The notes: generated by a model not told the origin, from the sequence alone. A DNA stretch of 64,000 bases from Hyphomonas jannaschiana VP2 (GCF_000685215.1 NZ_ARYJ01000005.1:124001-188000), one strand, 5' to 3'. Counted from the first letter of the stretch, positions 41,999 to 51,086 are shown. A program made the numbers and translations.

Positions 41999-42526
41999 TC
42001 AGCCGCTGGTTCTCAGGAAAACATACCAGGCGCCGGAGCCGCCATGGCGCGGATGGGCTTCGGAATAGCCGGAGACCAGCGCGCGGGCGGCCGGCATCTC
42101 CAGCCAGCGCAGGAAATTCCGGCGGAGCACACCTTCCCCGCCCTTCCCTTTGCCGGTGATGATCAACACGCAGCGCGCGCCTTCTGCCTGTTTGCGCTTC
42201 AGGAAGTCCGGCAACGCCGCATCCGCGCTGATCTGCGTGTGGCCATGCAGGTCGAACCGGCCCGCCAGTTCCAGCTTGCCCCGGCGCACGCGTTTCTCAT
42301 TGGCCCGGTTCTGCGGCGGTGCCGGCGTTTTTGAGGGTTTGGGAACAGGCACGTGTGGCGCGGGGGCAGCCGGTTTTCCCTTACCGTGGCGGAGGACCGG
42401 CTCGCCATGTTCGAGCGCGTCGATGAACGTCTCTATCTCTTCCGTCTTCGGACCGATGGGCTTTACCGTCCGCGCAACGCGGGCCCAGGCGCGGGCTTCG
42501 TCGGGAGTGAGACGTCGGTGGCTCAT
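41999..42526 (-). CDS. Smr-domain protein
   Basis: 175 residues. C-terminal Smr domain: FDLHGHTQISADAAL (LDLHG motif) and IITGKGKGGEGVLRRNF (TGKG loop), then HGGSGAWYVFLR. The N-terminal half is proline-rich and basic. Stand-alone Smr proteins are putative nucleases or RNA-binding factors. Follows mltA by nine bases, so same operon. Confidence 0.9.
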   Translation of the reverse strand: MSHRRLTPDEARAWARVARTVKPIGPKTEEIETFIDALEHGEPVLRHGKGKPAAPAPHVPVPKPSKTPAPPQNRANEKRVRRGKLELAGRFDLHGHTQISADAALPDFLKRKQAEGARCVLIITGKGKGGEGVLRRNFLRWLEMPAARALVSGYSEAHPRHGGSGAWYVFLRTSG

Positions 42527-42535
42527 GTCCGCCCC

Positions 42536-43768
42536 TTACGGTGCAGGCGGCGCCATGTCGAGACCGGCATACCCCTCGTTCCGAATCCGGGCGGCTACAG
42601 CGCGCGGGAGGAAAACCCACAGCCGTCCAGGCGCATTCATCGTTCCAGCCCGCTCGCCTGCTTGAGGCCCTGTCCCGAAATAAATATCCCCGCGTACCGC
42701 ACCCTTGATGGCGCCGCCGGTGTCCTGAGCGACCAGCAATCCGGACCAGTCACCGCCCAGCCCCGGCGCTGTGGTCTGAACAAACATCGGCACGCCAAGG
42801 GGATGAAGACTGGTGTCCACAGCCATGGAACCCAGCGGCGTCAACGGAACGCCTTCCGCACCAGCTGGCCCGAGTGAGGGATCGCCTTCCACCTCGGCAT
42901 TAAAGAAGACAAAGCGGGGATTCTGATTCATCGCCATCCGGGTTTCAGCCGGACCCGCCCGGTTCATCCAGGCACGGATACCCTGCATGCTCGCCTCCCC
43001 GCGGGTAATGCGCCCGGTACGGATCAGCCAATTGGCTGTCGATACGAATTTGTGGCCATTATGGGCGGCGTAGACGGCCCGCATGGTCGTTCCATCCGGA
43101 AAGGTCAGCCGGCCGGAGCCCTGGATCTGCAGGAAGAACACATCCGCCGGATGCGCATAGGCAATTGCCTGAACGCCCGATGTCGTGATCTGGGCCCGTG
43201 CGGGATAGGGCCGGGTTGTGCCGTTCGGAAGGCGCTGAAGGGGTTTGCCATTGTTGGGGATCAGGTCTGCCGGCAAAGCCGGGACTGGCTCCGTAAAGGG
43301 CGGGGTTGGCGTGCGGCGCGCTTCATAGGTCGGTTCGAAATAGCCGGTGAATTTCCGCGAGCCGTCCGGCGGAACCACCTCGACCGGCACGAACACCTGC
43401 TCCATCAAGGCGCGGGCATCTTCATCGCTGCGCGCGGCCGAGAGTGCGCCGCAGGGTTCTGCCCAGTCCTCGACGCGGCCGGCCCAGGGCGCTGCCGACG
43501 AAAGCGGGGCAGTGATTTCAAGCGCCGAGAATTTCTCGCACGACCGCTTGAACGCACTGACCGCCGCTTCAAGTCTGACGGAAGACCAGTTCGGCAAATC
43601 TGAAAATTCCGCCAGTGTTTCCCAGGCGGGCAGTTTCGGTGGAGCCGCCGGAGGCAGCGGTTGCAGTACTTCAGGGCCAGTAGGCTGAATGACTTTGATG
43701 GGTGCGGGCTGGGACTGGCAAGCGGCCAGCAGAAGCAGAAGGACAAACGAACGAAAGCGCGACCACAT
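42536..43768 (-). CDS. mltA: Membrane-bound lytic murein transglycosylase A
   Basis: 410 residues. Lipobox LLLAAC (Cys about 17) after the signal peptide, then the MltA domain (GSRKFTGYFEPTYEARRTPTPP...VFFLQIQGSGRLTFPDG) and a C-terminal 3D domain with the catalytic aspartates (VAQDTGGAIKGAVRGDIYFG). Cleaves peptidoglycan to 1,6-anhydro products. The start at 43768 begins the signal peptide. Between the Tim44-domain gene and smr, a frequent alphaproteobacterial order. Confidence 0.95.
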   Translation of the reverse strand: MWSRFRSFVLLLLLAACQSQPAPIKVIQPTGPEVLQPLPPAAPPKLPAWETLAEFSDLPNWSSVRLEAAVSAFKRSCEKFSALEITAPLSSAAPWAGRVEDWAEPCGALSAARSDEDARALMEQVFVPVEVVPPDGSRKFTGYFEPTYEARRTPTPPFTEPVPALPADLIPNNGKPLQRLPNGTTRPYPARAQITTSGVQAIAYAHPADVFFLQIQGSGRLTFPDGTTMRAVYAAHNGHKFVSTANWLIRTGRITRGEASMQGIRAWMNRAGPAETRMAMNQNPRFVFFNAEVEGDPSLGPAGAEGVPLTPLGSMAVDTSLHPLGVPMFVQTTAPGLGGDWSGLLVAQDTGGAIKGAVRGDIYFGTGPQAGERAGTMNAPGRLWVFLPRAVAARIRNEGYAGLDMAPPAP

Positions 43769-43828
43769 GCACGCTTTATGGCGTGCTTCCCGTGGAAGTG
43801 TCACCCGGAAATGTTTTCAGATCAGGCG

Positions 43829-44437
43829 CTAATTGGCGACTTCGACGTCGTCGAGAATCCAGTTCGGATCATCTGCACGGACATTGCGCATGAAGGTCCA
43901 GATTTCCTTGGCCGTACGCACCATCTCCCCATCGCCGAGTTCCGCTTCATAGCGGACGGCAACGCGCGCAATGTCCCCATCCAGATCAGCGCTTTCGATT
44001 TCGGCTTTTCGGATTCTGAGCAGTTCGAAGGCGGGCTGATCCGGTTCGCGGGCTGCAATCGCTGCATCCCAGGCCTCATAGACATCATCGTCCAGCATGG
44101 GGCGAAGCTTGTCTCGGTCGCCGCGGGCGAAGGCAGAAACGATGATTTCATAGGCTGCGCGGGCGCCTCTCATGAAATCAGGCGTGCTGAAGCTGCGATC
44201 AGCATTGTAAATTTCTTCCAGCCCGCCAGCGGCCGGACCGGTAAAGATCGGCTTGTCGGCATGGGCCATGGCCTCGTCGCGCGGTTTGGCCTTGTTGGTC
44301 GCATCATCGCCAGCTGTCGCCGGAGTCGGGCGGCTGACAGGGTTGTCATTGTCGCCCTTGCCGAGCGCGAAATACAGGCGCGACAGGACAAACAGCGCAA
44401 CAGCTGCCAGGATCATGACTTCCATCACGGGGTCCAT
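43829..44437 (-). CDS. Tim44/TimA-domain membrane-anchored protein
   Basis: 202 residues. N-terminal membrane helix MDPVMEVMILAAVALFVLSRLY, a variable linker, and a Tim44-like domain from about residue 80 (FMRGARAAYEIIVSAFARGDRDKLRPML...WTFMRNVRADDPNWILDDVEVAN). Alphaproteobacterial relatives of mitochondrial Tim44; function in bacteria unsettled. The start at 44437 places the helix at the N-terminus. Divergent from secB, as often in this class. Confidence 0.88.
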   Translation of the reverse strand: MDPVMEVMILAAVALFVLSRLYFALGKGDNDNPVSRPTPATAGDDATNKAKPRDEAMAHADKPIFTGPAAGGLEEIYNADRSFSTPDFMRGARAAYEIIVSAFARGDRDKLRPMLDDDVYEAWDAAIAAREPDQPAFELLRIRKAEIESADLDGDIARVAVRYEAELGDGEMVRTAKEIWTFMRNVRADDPNWILDDVEVAN

Positions 44438-44569
44438 TGGTGGTGGCGTGTCCTTGCGTTCGTGTTCACTCAGCCCCCAAGATAGGGCCGACAAGCCGGA
44501 AGTGCCAGTGATCATTGCGCGTTAAGGGGCCGCATGCTAGCGCCCGCCGGGTAGAGTTGGGAGGTAGAC

Positions 44570-45082
44570 ATGACCGATACAAGTGCCCCGCAGGCACCAA
44601 ATGAAGGCCAGAACGGCGCGACCCCGGCGGGTCTGCGCGTCCTCGGCCAGTATGTGAAGGATCTTTCCTTCGAAAATCCGGGACACACGCCTGTTCAGTC
44701 CCAGCCAAATATCGATCTTGGCATCGATGTCGGCGCAACACCGCATGCCGATGGCAACGGGATTTACGAAGTGTCCCTGAAGCTGTCCGCCAAGGCCGTT
44801 TCAGACGGAACCGTGCTGTTCATCACCGAACTGGACTATGCTGGCCTGTTCCAGCTGCAGAACGTACCGCAAGCGCAGCTTGAACCGCTGCTGCTGATTG
44901 AATGCCCGCGCCTGCTGTTCCCGTTTGCCCGCCGCATCGTGGCGGAGATCACGCGCGAAGGCGGTTTCCCGCCGCTGCTGATCGACCCGGTGGATTTTGT
45001 GCAACTTTACCAGCAGCAATACCGGCGGGCGCAGGAAGCTGCTGCCGCCTCCGGCCAGACGCCGCCGGTTCAGGACGCGTAA
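44570..45082 (+). CDS. secB: Protein-export chaperone SecB
   Basis: 170 residues. Keeps preproteins unfolded and passes them to SecA. Family core: VLGQYVKDLSFENPG, YEVSLKLSAKAVSDGTVLFITELDYAGLFQL, ECPRLLFPFARRIVAEITREGGFPPLLIDPVDF. GGGAGG precedes the ATG. Its last 13 bases overlap the end of the convergent dnaQ gene. Confidence 0.97.
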   Translation: MTDTSAPQAPNEGQNGATPAGLRVLGQYVKDLSFENPGHTPVQSQPNIDLGIDVGATPHADGNGIYEVSLKLSAKAVSDGTVLFITELDYAGLFQLQNVPQAQLEPLLLIECPRLLFPFARRIVAEITREGGFPPLLIDPVDFVQLYQQQYRRAQEAAAASGQTPPVQDA

Positions 45083-45771
45083 CGCTTCCAGAAAGCCTCA
45101 TCACCAAGGCCGCTCACGAAGGCTTCGTGGGCGGCCTTTTCGTCTTCGGTCAGACGGGAACCAAGCGGTTTCGGCCGCTGGCGCGCCGGCATGATTTCTT
45201 CGACGACTTCCGTTTCCACCACCGTCTCGAACGAGAAGGCCCGGGCCCGGCCACCCAGAAGCTCAAGATAGACCGCTGCCAGAAGCTGGCTGTCGAGCAG
45301 AGCGCCGTGGAATGTCCGGCTTTCCAGCGAAATGTCGAACCGTTTACACAAGGCATCGAGGCTGGCCGGCGCACCCGGAAATTTGCGGCGGGCCATGGCT
45401 GCTGTATCGACCCAGCGTTCATCCGGTATCGGGGCGCGTCCGCACCGGCCGAGTTCCATGTTCAGGAAGGACCGGTCGAAGCCCGCATTGTGAGCGACCA
45501 GCGTGGCATCCCCAATAAACTCCAGAAAAGCATCAATGACTTCCGGTGCTTCGAAAGGCGGCGCGTCTTTCAGGTCGTCATCCGTGATGCCGGTGATGCG
45601 GACGGTGTCGGCAGACACTTGCCGGCCAGGATTTATCAGCGTCCGGAACGTGCGGCCTGACGGGATGTGATTGATCATCTCCACCGCGCCGAGCTCGATG
45701 ATGCGATCGCCCTCTTCCGGTCTGAGGCCCGTGGTCTCGGTATCGAAAGCAATCTCGCGGATCTGGCTCAT
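45070..45771 (-). CDS. dnaQ: DNA polymerase III epsilon subunit
   Basis: 233 residues. Proofreading 3'-5' exonuclease: Exo I FDTETTGL (Asp10, Glu12), Exo [12 protein letters not shown], Exo IIIe [17 protein letters not shown]. Last gene of a run ppsR-maf-aroE-coaE-dnaQ in which each junction overlaps by four bases. Confidence 0.96.
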   Translation of the reverse strand: MSQIREIAFDTETTGLRPEEGDRIIELGAVEMINHIPSGRTFRTLINPGRQVSADTVRITGITDDDLKDAPPFEAPEVIDAFLEFIGDATLVAHNAGFDRSFLNMELGRCGRAPIPDERWVDTAAMARRKFPGAPASLDALCKRFDISLESRTFHGALLDSQLLAAVYLELLGGRARAFSFETVVETEVVEEIMPARQRPKPLGSRLTEDEKAAHEAFVSGLGDEAFWKRYAS

Positions 45772-46376
45772 GCATTATCCCCTGCGGCCTTGCGATTCAT
45801 CAGGGCCACTATGGCGCGAACATGGTCGCGTGCAAACTCAAACCCATGCGCAGTCGACAGGATAAAGTCCGCTTTCGCCCGCTTTTCTGCATCCGGCACC
45901 TGACGGGCGAGGATGGCCTTGAAGGTCTCCTCAGTGACACCAGGTCTGGACAGCACGCGCTGGCGTTGCACGTCCGGCGGTGCGCTAACCACCAGGACAT
46001 AGTCGCAATAGCCGGACCCGCCGGTTTCATACAGGAGCGGAATATCCAGCACCGCAAAGGTTGCACCGGATTTGCGTGCCGCTTCCCGGAAGTCTTGCTG
46101 GGCGGCGCCAGCCAGCGGATGGACGATGCCTTCAAGCTGCTTCATGGCGGCTGCATCGTTCAGGACACGTTCGCGGAGACGCGTGCGGTCGATGGCACCA
46201 TCCACTTTGACACCGGGAAATGCTGCTTCGACGGGATCCACAGCTGCGCCGCCCTTTTCATAGAGCTGATGCACGGCTGCATCCGCATCATACACAGGCA
46301 CGCCCTCGTCCCGGAACAGGGTGGCAGTTGCAGATTTTCCCATGCCGATGGAACCCGTCAGGCCAAGGATAATCAC
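45768..46376 (-). CDS. coaE: Dephospho-CoA kinase
   Basis: 202 residues. Last step of CoA synthesis. P-loop [14 protein letters not shown] (residues 4-17), [14 protein letters not shown] and the lid/CoA region [24 protein letters not shown]. Four-base overlaps with dnaQ and aroE. Confidence 0.96.
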   Translation of the reverse strand: MIILGLTGSIGMGKSATATLFRDEGVPVYDADAAVHQLYEKGGAAVDPVEAAFPGVKVDGAIDRTRLRERVLNDAAAMKQLEGIVHPLAGAAQQDFREAARKSGATFAVLDIPLLYETGGSGYCDYVLVVSAPPDVQRQRVLSRPGVTEETFKAILARQVPDAEKRAKADFILSTAHGFEFARDHVRAIVALMNRKAAGDNA

Positions 46377-47188
46377 GTTGTGGCCTCCACGAGTTTACGG
46401 CAATGAGCGAGCGCGTCCTTCGTATCCGGTAAAACACCGAACCAGTGTTCGAAACTGTACGCCGCCTGCGCAACCAGCATGCCGAGTCCGTCCATCGGTT
46501 GCCAGTCCTTCTTCAGGGCTTCCTCGCGGATCGCCGCAGCAGGCTTTCCATAGGAAATGTCGTAGAAGTACTGACCCGTTGCCTGTGGCAGTTCCAGACT
46601 CTCACCGGAATGTCCGAGGCTGAGCGTGTTGATCACCACATCTGCCGTTGCGGCTTCAGAAATGCCCTGTTTGAGGGAACAGATTACAGCGGTGATCCCC
46701 GTTTCGGCAACGAGGGCTTTTGCTCTTTCCTCGGTGCGGTTGGCGATGGTGATTTCCGCGCGGAGGTCCATCAGGCTGACGGCTACGGCGCGCGCGGACC
46801 CTCCGGCTCCCAGTAGGGTGACGCGGCTACCGGCGACTTCGATTCCTGCGTCCAGCAAGCTGCGAACAAAGCCTGGCGCATCGGTATTTTCAGCGCGCCA
46901 GCCCCCCTGCTCCCGGCGGACCAGTGTATTTGCAGCTCCAATGCGGCGGGCGATGTCGCTGCTCTCCTCTGCCAGGGACAGCGCGTCTTCCTTGTGCGGA
47001 AGAGTAATGTTGAAACCAAGTGCATCGCGCTCTGACAATGTTTCAAGCGCGTTCTCAAGACCGCCCCGCTCAACCTGGAGGGCTTCATATGTTGCATCGA
47101 AGCCATGCTCACGGATCCACATCTTGTGGATCACGGGGGACAGCGAATGCGATACCGGATCGCCGATGACGCCTAGCAGCCAGGTCAT
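46373..47188 (-). CDS. aroE: Shikimate dehydrogenase
   Basis: 271 residues. Reduces 3-dehydroshikimate with [17 protein letters not shown] binds shikimate, [11 protein letters not shown] carries the catalytic Lys, NTDAPGF the Asp, and [14 protein letters not shown] the nucleotide loop. Operon position between maf and coaE. Confidence 0.96.
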   Translation of the reverse strand: MTWLLGVIGDPVSHSLSPVIHKMWIREHGFDATYEALQVERGGLENALETLSERDALGFNITLPHKEDALSLAEESSDIARRIGAANTLVRREQGGWRAENTDAPGFVRSLLDAGIEVAGSRVTLLGAGGSARAVAVSLMDLRAEITIANRTEERAKALVAETGITAVICSLKQGISEAATADVVINTLSLGHSGESLELPQATGQYFYDISYGKPAAAIREEALKKDWQPMDGLGMLVAQAAYSFEHWFGVLPDTKDALAHCRKLVEATT

Positions 47189-47781
47189 GATGGCAGAACT
47201 CCCCGGATGCGGAAGTAGTCCAGCAATGGCAACAAAGGCAGGCCGAGGATAGAGAAATAATCCCCCTCGATCTTGTTGAAAAGCTGCGCACCCAGTCCTT
47301 CCAATTGATAGGCGCCGACTGTCGAGAGCAGCGGATCCCCGACTTGCTCGACGTATTGTTCGATAAAGTCTTCGCTGAGCGGACGCATGGTCAGTTTTGG
47401 ACGCGCCAGGTGACGCCAGACCGGCTCGCCGTTTTCACAGACGACGATGGCCGTTTCCAGAGTGTGCGCCTTGCCGGACAATTTGCGCAAATGATCCCGC
47501 GCGCCCTCCAGGTCTTTCGGTTTGTCGAACGCCTCGTCACCAAGGGCCAGCATCTGGTCGCCGCCGATCACAAGGCCCGGCCGGCGCTGTGAAATCTTGA
47601 CCGCTTTCAGCTCAGCCAGGCGCATGGCCTGATCCCGCACCGGCAGGCCTTCAGCGCGCAGGCCCGCTTTCATGGCATCTTCATCGACATTCGGGCGCAC
47701 AGCTTCCGCTTCCACCCCTGCTGATGTCAGCAAGCGTCGCCGGCTTTCGCTGCCGGAAGCAAGGATCACGTTTAGAGTCAT
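47185..47781 (-). CDS. Maf-family nucleotide pyrophosphatase
   Basis: 198 residues. House-cleaning NTP pyrophosphatase (dTTP/UTP or modified nucleotides). Signature LASGSESRRRLLTSAGV at the N-terminus, PNVDEDAMK, and VIGGDQMLAL with the catalytic Asp. Four-base overlaps on both sides. Confidence 0.93.
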   Translation of the reverse strand: MTLNVILASGSESRRRLLTSAGVEAEAVRPNVDEDAMKAGLRAEGLPVRDQAMRLAELKAVKISQRRPGLVIGGDQMLALGDEAFDKPKDLEGARDHLRKLSGKAHTLETAIVVCENGEPVWRHLARPKLTMRPLSEDFIEQYVEQVGDPLLSTVGAYQLEGLGAQLFNKIEGDYFSILGLPLLPLLDYFRIRGVLPS

Positions 47782-48620
47782 ATGTGTCCCCGGCGTTCGT
47801 TGAGCAGGTTGAGGATGGCAGCTGCCGTTTCCTCGACAGAGCGTCGGGAGACATCAATCGTGCGCCACTTGTTTCGCTGGAACAGGCGGTTGGCCTGTGT
47901 GACCTCATCGCGCACAGCATCCTCGTCGGCATAGATTGTGTGCTCATCCTGGTTCAGGGAAATCAGGCGCGCGCGGCGGATCTGGACCAGCCGTTCGGCG
48001 CTGATCTTGAGGCCTACAATCATCGGGCCCTTATCGCCCATTTTCTCGATATGCGGCGGCAGCGGCACACCCGGGACGAGCGGGATGTTCCCGGCACGAA
48101 CTTTCCGGTTGGCGAGATATACACAGGTCGGCGTCTTCGATGTGCGGCTGACACCCAGCAAAATAACATCGGCCCCGGTCAGGCTTTCGACATTCTGCCC
48201 GTCATCATGGGCGAGCGTGAAATTGATCGCTTCCATCCGCTCGAAATAATCATCGTCCAGCGCATGCTGGCCTGCGACTTTCTGGTTAGCAGAAATGCCA
48301 AGGTGGCGGCTGAGCATGGCAATGGATGCGTCCAGCACGGGCAGTGTCGGAATGCCCTTCTCACGGCAAAAGGATTCCAGCCTGCCGCGCAGGGCTTCGT
48401 CGGAAATCGTGTACCAGACAACACCTGGCGCAGCCTCGATTTCCCGCATCACCCGTTCCAGCTGGCGTTCAGAGCGGACCAAGTAATAATTGTGCTCCAG
48501 TGCCTGCACATTTTCGAACTGGGCGCAGGCAGCGCGCTGGATGGCGTTCAGCGTCTCCCCTGTCGAATCCGACACAAGGTGAACGTTGAAATAGATGCTG
48601 GGGCGAAGGGACCGAGTCAT
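47778..48620 (-). CDS. ppsR: Pyruvate,phosphate/water dikinase regulatory protein (DUF299)
   Basis: 280 residues. Bifunctional ADP-dependent kinase/phosphorylase controlling PEP synthase or PPDK: HLVSDSTGETLNAI and the P-loop GVSRTSKTPTCVYLANR. First gene of the ppsR-dnaQ operon. Its Caulobacter counterpart (RP001) borders the chromosomal origin on the side opposite hemE, which is the layout here. Confidence 0.93.
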   Translation of the reverse strand: MTRSLRPSIYFNVHLVSDSTGETLNAIQRAACAQFENVQALEHNYYLVRSERQLERVMREIEAAPGVVWYTISDEALRGRLESFCREKGIPTLPVLDASIAMLSRHLGISANQKVAGQHALDDDYFERMEAINFTLAHDDGQNVESLTGADVILLGVSRTSKTPTCVYLANRKVRAGNIPLVPGVPLPPHIEKMGDKGPMIVGLKISAERLVQIRRARLISLNQDEHTIYADEDAVRDEVTQANRLFQRNKWRTIDVSRRSVEETAAAILNLLNERRGHI

Positions 48621-48672
48621 GGTCTCACTGTGTTGCCGAGGTTCGGCGATTTCACAAGACCTGTGACTCGCC

Positions 48673-48681
48673 TGTGGATAG
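48673..48681 (-). promoter_or_regulatory. DnaA-box-like site in the putative origin
   Basis: TGTGGATAG is one base from the complement of the consensus TTATCCACA. It is embedded in CCTGTGACTCGCCTGTGGATA, a composite that recurs in altered form at 48840-48859. Confidence 0.6.
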
Positions 48682-48779
48682 CGCTTTTTGTCCCGCTGGA
48701 ATCACAAAAATCCCACAGGCAGAGGAATCCGACTCCGCGGAATCACCTTCCGTTCCATCTTGTGACTCCAGCAAGACCA

Positions 48780-48795
48780 TTTACGTTTGGTTAAC
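48780..48795 (+). promoter_or_regulatory. CtrA-like site (one mismatch)
   Basis: TTTA-N7-TTAAC, one base from TTAA-N7-TTAAC, 16 bases before the perfect site at 48812. Confidence 0.5.
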
Positions 48796-48811
48796 TATTG
48801 AATCCCGGGCG

Positions 48812-48827
48812 TTAAGACCCGCTTAAC
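48812..48827 (+). promoter_or_regulatory. CtrA-binding site in the putative origin
   Basis: TTAA-GACCCGC-TTAAC matches the full CtrA consensus TTAA-N7-TTAAC. In Caulobacter CtrA bound at such sites blocks initiation in swarmer cells. Confidence 0.75.
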
Positions 48828-48961
48828 CCTGTCCGCCAACCTGTGACTCCTGTGTGGAATTCTCTGGACAAATCCGCACATCACCCTTTTTCCCAAGGAC
48901 TCACTGTCTAATAGTCATAAGCGCCCTGACGGGCTTGTTTTTTGTTTTTGGGAAAATTGCC

Positions 48962-49999
48962 ATGGGCGCCGATGGATCGAAAAAACTGCTTAAGGTTCTC
49001 GGTGGTGAGCGCCTTGAAAGGCCTCCGGTATGGATGATGCGCCAGGCTGGGCGCCATCTTCCCGAATATCTCGAGCTTCGGTCCCGGGCCAAGAACTTCC
49101 TAGATTTCTGCTACACACCCTCCATGGCAGCTGAAGCGACGCTTCAGCCTGTCCGGCGGTATGGCATGGATGGGGCTATTCTCTTTGCAGACATCCTGCT
49201 GGTGCTCGATGCGATGGGTCTGGACGTCAAATTTGAAAAAGGTGTCGGCCCGCTGGTGGAACAGGTTTCAGGACCGGCCGATCTGGACCGCGTGCCGGCC
49301 GTTAAAGCTGCTGACAGACTGTCTCCGGTTTATGAAACTGTTTCACGGGTGCGCGAAGGCTTGCCAGCGGAAACCACACTGATTGGATTTGCCGGATCGC
49401 CCTGGACAGTCAGCCTGTATGCCATCGAAGGGCGCGGAAAGACGGACAAGTCCGATGCCTGGCGCTGGGCTCATGGCCGGCCGGAAGATCTTGCCGCTGT
49501 CATGGACAAGGTCAGCGAGGCGACGGTGGAATATCTTGCCCGTCAGGTTGAGGCAGGTGCCGAAGCGCTCATGCTGTTCGACAGCTGGGCCGAAGGCCTT
49601 CCGGACAATATCTTCCGCGAAGTCATCATCGCGCCGACGCAGAAACTTGTTGCCGGTCTTCGCGCGAGGGGCGTGACTGTTCCCGTCATCGGATTCCCGC
49701 GGGGCGCCGGTGTCATGCTGGAACCGTATGCAAAGGAAACCGGCGTGACCGCAGTCGGGCTCGATACGGCAGCAGTTCCCTCGTTTGTAAATTCGGTTCT
49801 GCCGCCGGATATGCCGGTTCAGGGTCATCTCGACCCGCTGCTGCTGATAGAAGGCGGGCCGCGGATGGAAGCGCGTGTGCGGGAATTGATGGCTGCCTAT
49901 TCCGGCCGTCCCCATATCTTCAATCTCGGCCATGGCATCCGACCGGAGACGCCAATCGTAAATGTCGAGCGCGTTCTGAAGATTCTGCGGGAAGGTTGA
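48962..49999 (+). CDS. hemE: Uroporphyrinogen decarboxylase
   Basis: 345 residues. Decarboxylates uroporphyrinogen III to coproporphyrinogen III in heme synthesis. RPPVWMMRQAGRHLPEYLELR is the N-terminal signature, GFAGSPWTVSLYAIEGRG the second, and GFPRGAGVMLEPYA and NLGHGI are conserved. The start at 48962 gives the family N-terminus; the longer frame extends into the origin region. Followed two bases later by hemH. Confidence 0.97.
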   Translation: MGADGSKKLLKVLGGERLERPPVWMMRQAGRHLPEYLELRSRAKNFLDFCYTPSMAAEATLQPVRRYGMDGAILFADILLVLDAMGLDVKFEKGVGPLVEQVSGPADLDRVPAVKAADRLSPVYETVSRVREGLPAETTLIGFAGSPWTVSLYAIEGRGKTDKSDAWRWAHGRPEDLAAVMDKVSEATVEYLARQVEAGAEALMLFDSWAEGLPDNIFREVIIAPTQKLVAGLRARGVTVPVIGFPRGAGVMLEPYAKETGVTAVGLDTAAVPSFVNSVLPPDMPVQGHLDPLLLIEGGPRMEARVRELMAAYSGRPHIFNLGHGIRPETPIVNVERVLKILREG

Positions 50000-50001
50000 G
50001 T

Positions 50002-51072
50002 ATGGGCCGGAAGGTTGCCGTTGTGCTGTTCAATCTGGGTGGACCGGATAAGGCGGAGTCCGTCCGGCCGTTCCTGAAAAACCTGTTCCGCGATCCGGCG
50101 ATTATCACAGCACCCCTGCCAATCCGCTGGTTCCTGGCGCGGCTGATTTCGCGGACCCGGGCACCGAGTGTCATCAAGAATTACGCGATGATGGATGCGG
50201 GCGGCGGGTCTCCCCTGTTGCCGGAAACGGAGCAACAGGCTGAAGCGCTTCAGGCGGAGCTGTCGAAACGTTTGCCGGATGATGAGGTGCGCTGCTTCAT
50301 TGCCATGCGCTACTGGCACCCCTTTACCGAACAGGCCGCAAAGGATGTGAAAGCTTGGGGCGCGGACGAAGTTATCCTGTTGCCGCTCTACCCTCAGTTT
50401 TCCACGACAACGACGGGGTCTTCTCTGACCGCCTGGAAAAAGGCCTACAAGGAACCAGTCCGCACCATTTGCTGCTATCCCTTCGAGGAAAGCTTCGTCT
50501 CGGCCCATGTCGACCGGATCATGCAGGCCTGGAAAAAAGCAGGCCAGCCGGAAAACGTGTCTTTGCTACTGTCGGCGCATGGCCTGCCGGAAAAAATCGT
50601 CAAGGATGGCGATCCGTATCAATGGCAATGCGAGACCATGGCAGAGATGATCACAGGCCGCGTGCCGCGCGACTGGGAAGTCACCGCCTGTTACCAGTCC
50701 CGCGTTGGTCCGTTGAAATGGATCGGCCCGCCAACCGAAGAAGTGATCGCGGAGAAATCCAAAGAGGGTAAGAATATCCTGATCGCGCCGATCGCTTTCG
50801 TGTCGGAGCATATCGAAACCCTGGTCGAACTTGGTGAAGAGTACCGCCTCGTTGCCGAAGAACATGGTGCGGCAAGCTACACGCGTGTCGAAGCGCTTGG
50901 CATTCATCCGGAATTTATTTCGATGTTGGCAAATGAAACCATCGAAGCGCTTGGCATGAAAACGCCGATGCGTTCGTGTGGAGGTGACCGGCTCTGCCCA
51001 CACGAGTTCAGCGGATGTCCGCACAAACAGCCGGTCAGAAAAGCCGGCCAGGCAATCAATCCGCAATCCTGA
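50002..51072 (+). CDS. hemH: Ferrochelatase
   Basis: 356 residues. Inserts Fe2+ into protoporphyrin IX. VAVVLFNLGGPD at the N-terminus, LPLYPQFSTTTTGSSL, LLSAHGLPEKIV with the metal-binding His, FVSEHIETLVELGEEY with the Glu. The C-terminal cysteine motif CGGDRLCPHEFSGC could hold a [2Fe-2S] cluster. GGAAGG before the ATG at 50002. Confidence 0.95.
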   Translation: MGRKVAVVLFNLGGPDKAESVRPFLKNLFRDPAIITAPLPIRWFLARLISRTRAPSVIKNYAMMDAGGGSPLLPETEQQAEALQAELSKRLPDDEVRCFIAMRYWHPFTEQAAKDVKAWGADEVILLPLYPQFSTTTTGSSLTAWKKAYKEPVRTICCYPFEESFVSAHVDRIMQAWKKAGQPENVSLLLSAHGLPEKIVKDGDPYQWQCETMAEMITGRVPRDWEVTACYQSRVGPLKWIGPPTEEVIAEKSKEGKNILIAPIAFVSEHIETLVELGEEYRLVAEEHGAASYTRVEALGIHPEFISMLANETIEALGMKTPMRSCGGDRLCPHEFSGCPHKQPVRKAGQAINPQS

Positions 51073-51086
51073 GGAACTTCGGCGAG

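Larger units (their letters stand above)
48621..48961. other. Putative chromosomal replication origin (ppsR-hemE intergenic region)
   Basis: 341 bases between divergent ppsR and hemE, the same interval as Cori in Caulobacter crescentus. It contains one perfect CtrA-type site (48812-48827), one near-match (48780-48795), a DnaA-like box (48673-48681), nine GANTC sites, three copies of TGTGACTC (48662, 48761, 48842), and a T-rich tract (48935-48950) that could unwind. Promoters of ppsR and hemE must also lie here. Confidence 0.82.

Noticed and set aside
41341-42159. 272-codon plus-strand frame across the trcR-smr gap
   Set aside because: Runs through a terminator loop and the inverted repeat and then antisense to smr; Arg/Cys-rich translation has no domain.
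48924-48950. Rho-independent terminator before hemE
   Set aside because: GCCC/GGGC is only a four-base stem before the T-rich tract and would stop transcription into hemE; the tract is better read as part of the origin.
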